Source: Chloroflexota bacterium
GTDB taxonomy: Bacteria > Chloroflexota > Anaerolineae > Anaerolineales > Villigracilaceae
NCBI GenBank assembly: GCA_026390015.1
Contig: JAPLGS010000108.1
Coordinates: 1 to 42,001 of the forward strand
Reading direction: 5' to 3'
Length of the DNA stretch: 42,001 bases
Shown here: in pieces, positions 30,742-37,805 of the stretch
Numbering within the stretch: the first letter of the stretch is position 1
Layout: each line of letters begins with the position of its first letter
The notes under the pieces: generated by a model
The model's database searches: none
The model's input: only the letters and a program-made list of their open reading frames with translations
What the model was told of the DNA's origin: nothing
Translations under genes and position numbers: made by a program

Positions 30742-32916
30742 CTAGGCGACGATATCCCATCCAAACATCATGGCGTGATCTTCGTGCGCCAGGTTGTGAC
30801 AGTGCCCAACATAATGACCAACAAAGTCTCTGAACCCTCGGTAAATGATCACCGATTCGCCGCCGTCGAGTGCGATCAGATCTTCCTTCGATCCATCATC
30901 CGGATGCGCCGCGTCTGCTTTGGGGATAACCATCTTACCGTTGCGCATCACAGTTTGATGTTCTTCCATGTGGAAGTGGAAGGGATGAACCCAGCCGCCG
31001 CCGCCATTTTTGATCTCCCATAAAGCAAAACTTCCAAGTTTTTGTTGTGCCAAAGGTCGCTTCCCGGCAGGATTCTTAAGACTGACGGCCGGCAGAGTGG
31101 GGTCGAAGGGTGCGCCATTGATCAGCCATTCAATTTCGCCGCCGGCGCTGCCGCGCTGTACTTCAAAGATCAGGCGGTTGTTCATCATGCTCTTCCAGTC
31201 TGCACTCGTAATCGAAGGCAAGGGAGGAGTTGCGCGCAGCAATTTTGTCGGAGCAGGCAGCACACTGTTATCAGGGGCATCGTCACCGATCACGATCTTC
31301 ATGACAGGAATTTTGTAGTTCGGGTCGAGTCCGGCGCGAGAAGAGTTGTTCCAAATGCGGCCATCATTCATCTTCATCACGTTCGTCAGGTAGATCACAT
31401 CACCCTTTTTGGTGGGAGTGCCATCCTGATACTTGGTGAAATCAACGATAACCTCACGACGTTTACCCGGCCAGATCTCGAATGAGTCGCGGGTCATCGC
31501 GAAAGGCATCAAGCCGCCGTCAGTTGCGATCTGGGTGAACTTCATGCACTGCTGTCCATCGGTGATGCGGTACTGTCCCTGAAGATCATCTCCAGCATAT
31601 CCGAGATCCTTAGATGCCTTCGGGCCGCCGGTCGAACTCATCAACTTGAATTCATAGATGCGGGCGATAGAGGCATCCAGGAAGCGCATACGATATTTGC
31701 GGCGTTTAACCTCAAGCATCGGGTAGGCTGTTCCGTTGACTGTAAAGATATCTCCGACAAAGCCGTGGTTGGGGAAATGTCTAAAGAAAGTTTTACCCCA
31801 CCATTCGGGGTGTATTCTTGGGTTCTTGGCATCCGGGAACTCGCCAGCGCCATCATGAATGTCCGAGTGCATCGTGGTTCCATCATCAAGGCGGCAATCG
31901 TAGAAAGCAAGCGGGATGTCATATTCAACATCGAAGGAGCCATCCACATTGTTCGTGCGTACGCCGGGCAGGCGCAGACCCTGGGTTTCGTCGCCCATAT
32001 CCATGCCGTTCTTCGGGTCGTAGATCGGGTAAAGCCCAACCATGCCCTTGTAGACGTTCGAGCCAGTGTGATCCATGCGGTGATCGTGGAACCACAAGAA
32101 GGATTGCTTCTCACGGTCATCACCACCGGCCGGCCAATTCAGGTACAGGTTATCGCACCAGGTCCCCGGCAGGTAGCCGTGAGTCTTGGGTCCATAATTC
32201 ATGGTGTAGTTCGGGTTGCCATCGCTCTCAGGCGCAGTATGACCGTTGTGCAGATGGGCGAGGAATGTATAATCGGGAGCGCCAAAATCCTGGCGGTCGA
32301 GGTTGTCTGGATTCTCATCCAGGTGATTCGCAAAGCGGACGAGGACAGGCTTGCCATATTCAGCGTTGATGCGCGGTCCGGGGAAAGTGCCGTTGTAGCC
32401 GTAAATGGTGCTGGCGGGCAGATCTCGAACAGCGCCAGCCGGGTAGGTGTTACCTGCCGCATCGTAGGAAGCAGTTGGCTTCCCGCTCTTATCGATTGGC
32501 AGCACCTGAGAAGTGGTAAAGCTGTGGGTACTCACGCGAAGATCGATCTTGTATACGATCGGGTCCGCATAGCCAACCTTGGGATTATCACAATAAAGCT
32601 GATGCTTCTCATTGCCATAAGAGTTCTGTTGGCCAGCGGCAGATCCTGGTGGATTTGCCCAGGTGCCCACCTCAGACTTGGCAATTGGAGCCATCGCCTT
32701 CGGGATGGGAAGCTGATCATTGAACGGGGAGAGGATCAGCGGGCTGGTCGGATAGGCTTCCAGATAAAAGGCAACAGCGGCTTCCGCTGCGGTAATATTA
32801 TCGATATTCTTGAGTAAGCGCGAGCCCGCCAGAGTAGCTGCCGCTGTGCCAGCCACGCCTAACTTCAAAAAGTCTCGGCGGGAAAACTGGATATTATCTA
32901 CTTTATTCTTGGACAT
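30742..32916 (-). CDS. Tat-exported CotA-like multicopper oxidase
   Basis: The 724-residue protein starts with a twin-arginine signal (FSRRDFLKLGVAGTAAATLA, RR at 13-14), so it is exported folded. All four copper motifs are present in order: HLHNGH (~216), FLWFHDHRMDHT (~273), HPFHFHMEEH (~643) and GHCHNLAHEDHAMMFGW (~705-720). The last supplies the type 1 copper cysteine, histidine and axial methionine. The three-cupredoxin layout matches CotA, bilirubin oxidase and some Mn(II) oxidases. It couples one-electron oxidation of a substrate to reduction of O2 to water. The start follows AAAGGAG. The conserved promoter element lies 105 bp upstream. Its co-occurrence with an MnxG-like enzyme favours metal oxidation, but phenol or laccase activity is possible. 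Confidence 0.93.
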   Translation of the reverse strand: MSKNKVDNIQFSRRDFLKLGVAGTAAATLAGSRLLKNIDNITAAEAAVAFYLEAYPTSPLILSPFNDQLPIPKAMAPIAKSEVGTWANPPGSAAGQQNSYGNEKHQLYCDNPKVGYADPIVYKIDLRVSTHSFTTSQVLPIDKSGKPTASYDAAGNTYPAGAVRDLPASTIYGYNGTFPGPRINAEYGKPVLVRFANHLDENPDNLDRQDFGAPDYTFLAHLHNGHTAPESDGNPNYTMNYGPKTHGYLPGTWCDNLYLNWPAGGDDREKQSFLWFHDHRMDHTGSNVYKGMVGLYPIYDPKNGMDMGDETQGLRLPGVRTNNVDGSFDVEYDIPLAFYDCRLDDGTTMHSDIHDGAGEFPDAKNPRIHPEWWGKTFFRHFPNHGFVGDIFTVNGTAYPMLEVKRRKYRMRFLDASIARIYEFKLMSSTGGPKASKDLGYAGDDLQGQYRITDGQQCMKFTQIATDGGLMPFAMTRDSFEIWPGKRREVIVDFTKYQDGTPTKKGDVIYLTNVMKMNDGRIWNNSSRAGLDPNYKIPVMKIVIGDDAPDNSVLPAPTKLLRATPPLPSITSADWKSMMNNRLIFEVQRGSAGGEIEWLINGAPFDPTLPAVSLKNPAGKRPLAQQKLGSFALWEIKNGGGGWVHPFHFHMEEHQTVMRNGKMVIPKADAAHPDDGSKEDLIALDGGESVIIYRGFRDFVGHYVGHCHNLAHEDHAMMFGWDIVA

Positions 32917-33020
32917 GAGATTGCTCCTTTATTACTATGGTGATCATGATTGCTATTGATTGCATAATAATAAGATAAGCCGCCTAATTATGAAACCGGC
33001 CATGGTCGCAAATTGTCACG

Positions 33021-33091
33021 AGACTATGGTCTTTTAGTTTTTCGACTTCGGGGTGATAAAAGAGTGGCGTAAAAAGCCAGAGTGTTAGTAC
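33021..33091 (-). promoter_or_regulatory. Tripartite regulatory element B, upstream of the Tat oxidase
   Basis: On the plus strand AGACTATGGTCT (33021-33032) precedes a 49-bp box that begins CGACTTCGGGGTGATAAAAG and ends GTTAGTAC (33043-33091). A likely -10 (TTATTATTATGCA, near 32965) follows on the minus strand. Compared with the other three elements, the box is 2 bp shorter. Confidence 0.7.
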
Positions 33092-33197
33092 TTTTTAGGA
33101 AAATAAATTCTAGTCTTCAGTAAAAGCTTGTCGTTCATGCGTATAAATCTGTCTCGGCTAGCCGAGTTGGGAGTTACGCAGTTCTTGGTGCCTCGAA

Positions 33198-33364
33198 TAT
33201 ACTGAACGCGGTCATAAACTGAGGATTTGTCTCATCCGATTTTTGCCACAGAGATCGCAGAGACCTTTGAGGAAAACCTCTTAAAATCTCATTTTTCTCT
33301 GTGGGCTTATTACCCTGTGGGCTGTGGCTAATAAAAAGCGCAATGTATGCCCGTGCTTGGTATA
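33198..33364 (+). mobile_element. MITE-like repeat, copy C (167 bp)
   Basis: Apart from about one base (TCTCATTT against TCTCACTT), this matches copy A at 5876-6042. It ends 4 bp before the stop codon of the gene at 33369 and lies between that gene and element B. Such insertions can supply termination or promoter signals. Confidence 0.78.
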
Positions 33365-33368
33365 AGTT

Positions 33369-33968
33369 CTATACTAAAGCGGGGGATACTTCGAGAGAAA
33401 CTGGGGATGGTTTGCCGACGATCCAGATCTGATCGCCTATTCCATAAAGCTTGAGATCACAATTATTATTTGGCAAAAATTGCTGGATATCAGCTGTTAC
33501 CGTTGAATGTTGCCACGCCGCCATTTCAACAGGGCCTTTAATGTGATTGCTATTGCCTCTAAAGAGTGGATTAGTAACCACCGTATAGCACGAATCATGC
33601 ACCTGGCAGGAAAGGCAGTTGGCATTCCCTGGGATGGCACAAGACGCAGCATGTTTGTCGCCTATGCGGGAGACTGGCAATTCAATCTGATTGCGCATCG
33701 ATGAAACTGAGGCACGCTTGTCGATGAGCGGTGTTCTTCCTTCAACCCAGCCGAGTTCATAAAGCAAGCCCAGCACCCGTCCGCGCGCAATGATCAAATC
33801 CAGTTTATTCAGATGTGATTGATTCCCCGCTTCGTAGGAGGATGAATGCGAATTGAGCAGAGTCACTCGATGTCCGCTGGCCTTCAGGGCAGCGATCATG
33901 CCGGCTGGTTGAGACTGTGTGATATATCTCTGATAAACTAAAACGCCGATGGCTAATGATTCATTCAT
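33369..33968 (-). CDS. Reduced RimK/ATP-grasp-like protein with a cysteine cluster
   Basis: The 199-residue protein reads like an ATP-grasp ligase with its catalytic parts worn away. The N-terminal part (IGVLVYQRYITQSQPAGMIA, then LDLIIARGRVLGLLYELGWV) resembles the pre-ATP-grasp domain of RimK/LysX enzymes. The later NPLFRGNSNHIKGP corresponds to the K-P-L-x-G-x-G ATP loop with lysine replaced by asparagine, and IQQFLPNNNCDLKLYGIGDQ matches the next conserved block. The C-terminal metal-binding D...E-x-N block is absent. Between them lies CAIPGNANCLSCQVHDSC, with four cysteines that could bind metal. The start follows AAAGGAG. The gene has its own copy of the conserved promoter element. Catalysis is unlikely. 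Metal or peptide binding is possible. Confidence 0.6.
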   Translation of the reverse strand: MNESLAIGVLVYQRYITQSQPAGMIAALKASGHRVTLLNSHSSSYEAGNQSHLNKLDLIIARGRVLGLLYELGWVEGRTPLIDKRASVSSMRNQIELPVSRIGDKHAASCAIPGNANCLSCQVHDSCYTVVTNPLFRGNSNHIKGPVEMAAWQHSTVTADIQQFLPNNNCDLKLYGIGDQIWIVGKPSPVSLEVSPALV

Positions 33969-34060
33969 AATATTTCTCCTTTATAAAAAAGATAATTCAT
34001 ACCACTAAATTTTGCTTTATTATGGTTATAGAATATCAAAAAATATCTATTTTCAATATG

Positions 34061-34133
34061 GACTAATGTAGTCATAATTCAGCGACTTCGGAGTGAATTA
34101 AGAGTGGCCTGGATAGTGCAAAAGGAGTAGTAC
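34061..34133 (-). promoter_or_regulatory. Tripartite regulatory element C, upstream of the ATP-grasp-like gene
   Basis: The perfect dyad GACTA-ATG-TAGTC (34061-34073) is separated by 9 bp from a 51-bp box starting CGACTTCGGAGTGAATTAAG and ending AGTAGTAC (34083-34133). The spacing is identical to element D. Confidence 0.72.
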
Positions 34134-34203
34134 TTTTTGCGCAAGAAAATCAAAGGCAGACCCCCTTCCAGAAGAAGCTGATCATAAAATTGGTAATGCG
34201 AAA

Positions 34204-34614
34204 TTAATTGGGGCGAAAAGCACCTTTTACAACAGCGATCAGATCATCCCGATTCGTGAGATTGAATTGCCAGCGCTTGTGAAGTTTCCTCAAAAGAGAT
34301 CGGTATGGGAAGTCATAAACATCGATGGTGTTATTGTTGGGCCTCACAATAATGACACGCCAGCCAACCAATGAAGGAATGGATATCAGCAGATCAAGCA
34401 GGCGGGCAGGATTCAACGGTGCGGATTCATTCAAGATGACCACGTGCGGCTGTGCCTGTGCAACGTCCCTCAGAAATGTGATCTCATCGTTATATCCGGA
34501 GCCTGATATCAGCAGATTTGTCTCGAACGTTAACAAATTCGAGAGGCCTTCGTCGAACAATGATTTGTCTCCAACAATAAATACGCGCTGTAATGAGATC
34601 GTCGCATCAAACAT
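34204..34614 (-). CDS. Stand-alone degenerate response-regulator receiver
   Basis: The 136-residue protein begins LQRVFIVGDKSLFDEGLSNL, which matches the VLIVDDHPLFREGL start of NarL-type receivers. The acidic pair is reduced to GD, and the phospho-acceptor aspartate is asparagine (HVVILNESAP). A late basic segment (YRSLLRKLHKRWQF) replaces the usual K-P and helix-turn-helix region. No DNA-binding domain is present. It cannot be phosphorylated in the normal way and may act as a protein-protein switch. The start follows AGGAG. It lies downstream of the 824-codon frame, behind a hairpin. Confidence 0.65.
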   Translation of the reverse strand: MFDATISLQRVFIVGDKSLFDEGLSNLLTFETNLLISGSGYNDEITFLRDVAQAQPHVVILNESAPLNPARLLDLLISIPSLVGWRVIIVRPNNNTIDVYDFPYRSLLRKLHKRWQFNLTNRDDLIAVVKGAFRPN

Positions 34615-34688
34615 GGCAACTCCTAAATAACCGCTAAAGTTTTGAGGGGATAAATTCGGTAAACCGATCGTATCTAATTACTAAAGTG

Positions 34689-34724
34689 AAGGCGGCGGAG
34701 CACCCCTGCTTTCTCCGCCGCCTT
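34689..34724. terminator. Strong terminator hairpin
   Basis: AAGGCGGCGGAG pairs perfectly with CTCCGCCGCCTT around a 12-nt loop, 27 bp past the stop of the gene at 34751. The T-run is on the plus side. On the minus strand the hairpin is followed by TTCACTTT. Confidence 0.7.
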
Positions 34725-34750
34725 TTATAGATTGGTAGTTCGCTTAGTTA

Positions 34751-37060
34751 TTACTTGATCGCAACCAAAGGAGTTGCATAACCACCGCGAGCTGAGAAGA
34801 GCGTGATCCTGTCACCAGCAACCGCGCGAAGGTTGGCGGCAACTGCAGTATTCTTATTCACGACTGCCGCCCAGGCACCTAAACTATCAACCAGTCCTTC
34901 GCCAAGGAATTTGTTCGCGGCGATGGCCTGTGCTTCAGTTGCATAACTGCCCAAGTAAGCACGGACAGAGTTGCCAGGGCCTGCCGGAATTCCGACGATT
35001 GAAGATGTGCCAGTGATCCGCCAGTTGAATTTGGTCTTGTTATATTCAACGCGCATGCCTGAAAGGACATCCAGTGTGGCACGTATTTGAACTGTATCAG
35101 TTGCAGCCCCGCCCGCGTTGTTGATCGTCAATTGGAATGTCAACGGTCCTGCAAAGCTCGGGAAGACGAAGGTCGGCTTGGCAGTGCTTGCGCCAGTGAG
35201 TGTGACGATCGGGTCGCCCACATTCACAACTTGTGCCCAGTTGTAGGTGCCCACGAGTTGCGAGGCAGAGCCATCAAGGGTGACTGTATTGCCAACCAAA
35301 ATTGTTGTCTGATCGGGTCCTGCATTGGCTACTGGAGGCAGAACATCCAGCGTGTTGATGGTCACATTCTTGGTGTCAGATGCAAACGGAGCATTGCGTG
35401 TGACGGTCAGTTGGAATTCCATGCTGGATATACCTGCAGGGGATGTGAAGGTGGCGATTGCAGCATTCGCGCCACTGAGCGCTACAGGTGTACCTGCTAC
35501 CTGCGTCCAGGAATAAGTGTCGATATCGCCGGTTGATGAAGTTCCATCAAGCGTAATCGTATGGCTTTGCTGAACATTGAAAGCAAGCGTGGTATCTGGC
35601 GCAACTGGGGGTATAACATCTCCGCCGGGAACCGTAATGCCTGCATTTAAAGCGATCGGAGCGAGGCTCACATTGCCGATAACATCCACACCCGCAGAGT
35701 CAGAGCCGCCCTTGGCGGATGTTACTGTGATGTTCGCCGGAGCAACATTGACGCCGTTCACAACCAACATGCCATTGACTTCCAACGGACCGAAACCAGT
35801 TGCAGTTAACACAGGCTCGTTGAAGGTATCACTTGACACAGCCTGGATCGTGAGTGTATGCAATTCAGCATCGAACAAAGCTTGCTTGATCGTTACCTTG
35901 TCTGTGACCACGATGGTCTTGGTCGCTACGGGCACATCACTAGCGTTTGAAACCTGGATTTGAGCAGGCGCAGCGCCGACGAAATCAATGCGTGCGAAAT
36001 ATTTGCCTAATCCATTTGCAGTCAGAAGTGTTGTACCATGGCCCGCACCCTTGACGATCTGGATGGCTTGGTCTGGCACTGAAGAAGCGAACACATCAAG
36101 TTTTCCACCGTCAATGGTGCTTTGTGTGTAGGTCGCGCGGTCTACAGTGACACCGGCGTTGGTTGCATACTTGCCAACCATGGAGAACAGGCTGATCTGG
36201 ATACAGTCATCGGTTGCGATCGGGTCATTGCCGAGCGCGGCATTTGCGCACTGGTTGGGGCTGCCGATGAAACTGCCAGCAGGACCTTCAATACGGAAGA
36301 AGTTGGTGTTGAACGGGCTGCCAACCACCTCGTGAAGTAATGCCGGGTCGCCAACATATCCAGCGGGAGCGGCGGGTAGAAAGGCAGGATCCCATTTCAA
36401 GAAGGGTCCAATACGGCTACTCAAAGCGCCTGTGAAATCACCGGCGGAACCAATGCCGATATCTTCCACCCAGCGGATAGAGCGGCGGCCAGTGCCTCCG
36501 GGACCTGTATCAGCGGTGAAATTGTCAAAGCCGTATGGGTGGGTAACTTTATAGTTGGCTCCGGGGATCAAGTTGTCGATCCAAATGCGGATACGTCCGA
36601 AAGTAACCTGGTCACCCTGGATGATCTGGGGGGATCGGAAAGCTGCTTCAAGCGCCAAAACGAGGATCGCATTGCCGCCGGTAGCGTCGGTGGGCATCAT
36701 TGCAGTGCCCATATTGTAGAAGGCTTCGCCGGTTGAGGGGAAGTTATCGGGAACGGTGATGGGCGCATTCGGGTTTGGAATATTCCCGGGCACGTAACCG
36801 CACAATGGGTTGAGCCCGCCATCGAGACAGAGCTGCATGCTGGTGCCGTTTGAATCTTTGTACCAGACTGGGAAACCGGTCTCACTTGAAGTAGGACCAA
36901 CCGCCACGGGATGACTGCCGCCCGGGGTGGGAACAGCAAAGACGCTCACGGTAGTGATGAGCAATGCCAAAATGACCAGCATGATCATCGAACTGCGCAA
37001 GCCAACTTTGGCTTTTCTATTTGAAACAGAAGTGAGAATTTTTTGAATTGTTGTGTTCAT
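34751..37060 (-). CDS. Large secreted protein with PKD/Ig-like domains
   Basis: I choose the ATG at 37060, where AAAAGGA precedes MNTTIQKILTSV. The frame is open 55 codons further up, but that stretch has no ribosome site. The ~769-residue product has a signal peptide (SMIMLVILALLITTVSVFA). Residues ~35-330 form a domain I cannot name (GFPVWYKDSNGTSMQLCLDG, DNLIPGANYKVTHPYGFDNF, GDFTGALSSRIGPFLKWDP). Beta-rich Ig/PKD-type domains follow (VANAGPDQTTILVGNTVTLD; ANAGPDQ is typical of PKD/REJ-like modules). The C terminus is another beta domain. It is a surface or matrix protein. It shares the conserved promoter element with the oxidase genes, so it probably belongs to the same response. Confidence 0.8.
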   Translation of the reverse strand: MNTTIQKILTSVSNRKAKVGLRSSMIMLVILALLITTVSVFAVPTPGGSHPVAVGPTSSETGFPVWYKDSNGTSMQLCLDGGLNPLCGYVPGNIPNPNAPITVPDNFPSTGEAFYNMGTAMMPTDATGGNAILVLALEAAFRSPQIIQGDQVTFGRIRIWIDNLIPGANYKVTHPYGFDNFTADTGPGGTGRRSIRWVEDIGIGSAGDFTGALSSRIGPFLKWDPAFLPAAPAGYVGDPALLHEVVGSPFNTNFFRIEGPAGSFIGSPNQCANAALGNDPIATDDCIQISLFSMVGKYATNAGVTVDRATYTQSTIDGGKLDVFASSVPDQAIQIVKGAGHGTTLLTANGLGKYFARIDFVGAAPAQIQVSNASDVPVATKTIVVTDKVTIKQALFDAELHTLTIQAVSSDTFNEPVLTATGFGPLEVNGMLVVNGVNVAPANITVTSAKGGSDSAGVDVIGNVSLAPIALNAGITVPGGDVIPPVAPDTTLAFNVQQSHTITLDGTSSTGDIDTYSWTQVAGTPVALSGANAAIATFTSPAGISSMEFQLTVTRNAPFASDTKNVTINTLDVLPPVANAGPDQTTILVGNTVTLDGSASQLVGTYNWAQVVNVGDPIVTLTGASTAKPTFVFPSFAGPLTFQLTINNAGGAATDTVQIRATLDVLSGMRVEYNKTKFNWRITGTSSIVGIPAGPGNSVRAYLGSYATEAQAIAANKFLGEGLVDSLGAWAAVVNKNTAVAANLRAVAGDRITLFSARGGYATPLVAIK

Positions 37061-37236
37061 TTTTTTATCCTTTTCTAACAATTTGATTTTGATCTGATTT
37101 ATTTTAGAATATAGACCCATAAGTAAGCGTAATATTTTCACAAGGGTTCCTCCTCGAGCACAGAAAAATAACTCAATATCTTGGACTGAATTTTTATATG
37201 TATGCATAATAGCAAAAATAACCAATTTTCAAAACG

Positions 37237-37309
37237 GACTATAGTAGTCAAGATTAGGCGACTTTGGAGTGAATTAAGATAGGTAAATATCAGTGTTGAG
37301 TATTAGTAC
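37237..37309 (-). promoter_or_regulatory. Tripartite regulatory element D, upstream of the PKD/Ig-like secreted protein
   Basis: The dyad GACTA-TAG-TAGTC (37237-37249) is followed after 9 bp by a 51-bp box beginning CGACTTTGGAGTGAATTAAG and ending GTATTAGTAC (37259-37309). A probable -10 (GCTATTATGCA) follows near 37205 on the minus strand, which leaves a leader of about 140 nt before the chosen start. Confidence 0.72.
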
Positions 37310-37525
37310 TTATGAGAAGCAAAATCGAGCCCACTGCAACGAGTTACATTTTTAACGCGAAGACACAAAGGATTCTTTGCTACGGGAGCTCCTTTCCCTT
37401 TGTTTTTCTACCCTTTCGTGCATGAATTCTCATATACCCTCCCCACATTCGAGAGCGGCTCAAAAATTATGGCCCCATCTGTCTGGCCGTGCGACCTGGC
37501 GGCAAACGATTTATAATTTAAAATT

Positions 37526-37578
37526 AAAAGTAAAAAGGTGACAGAGATCAACTGCTTCTCTGTCACCTTTTTACTTTT
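37526..37578. terminator. 22-bp perfect terminator hairpin
   Basis: AAAAGTAAAAAGGTGACAGAG(A) pairs without mismatch with its complement at 37557-37578 around a 9-nt loop. A- and T-runs on both sides allow termination in both directions. It lies downstream of the beta-helix gene. Confidence 0.75.
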
Positions 37579-37645
37579 TTATATCTCTTGCAAAAAGTTA
37601 TTCTCTGCCATCTATCTCAGACTCTACTGCAAAAAGATCATTTAG

Positions 37646-37717
37646 CCACAGAGGGCACAAATTTTTTGAATTTTTTTCTCTTGTTTTCTCTGTGTGCTTA
37701 TTACCATGTGGGCTGTC
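37646..37717 (+). repeat. Decayed relative of the MITE-like repeat
   Basis: GCCACAGAGGGCACAAAT...TCTCTGTGTGCTTATTACC...TGTGGGCTG follows the internal part of the 167-bp repeat (GCCACAGAGATCGCAGAG...TCTCTGTGGGCTTATTACC...TGTGGGCTG). The ends and the GAGGAAAACCTC centre are gone. Confidence 0.55.
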
Positions 37718-37805
37718 GCAGAACTGGTTTTTACAGTGGACTCATCTCAGCATCACTTATGTAAACGGTCAAATATGATGAAACCAATATGCCTATCACC
37801 ATAAT

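Noticed and set aside
31765-32817. 350-codon plus-strand frame opposite the Tat-exported oxidase
   Set aside because: The sequence has no recognisable domain, and the minus strand has all four copper motifs. It is a shadow frame.
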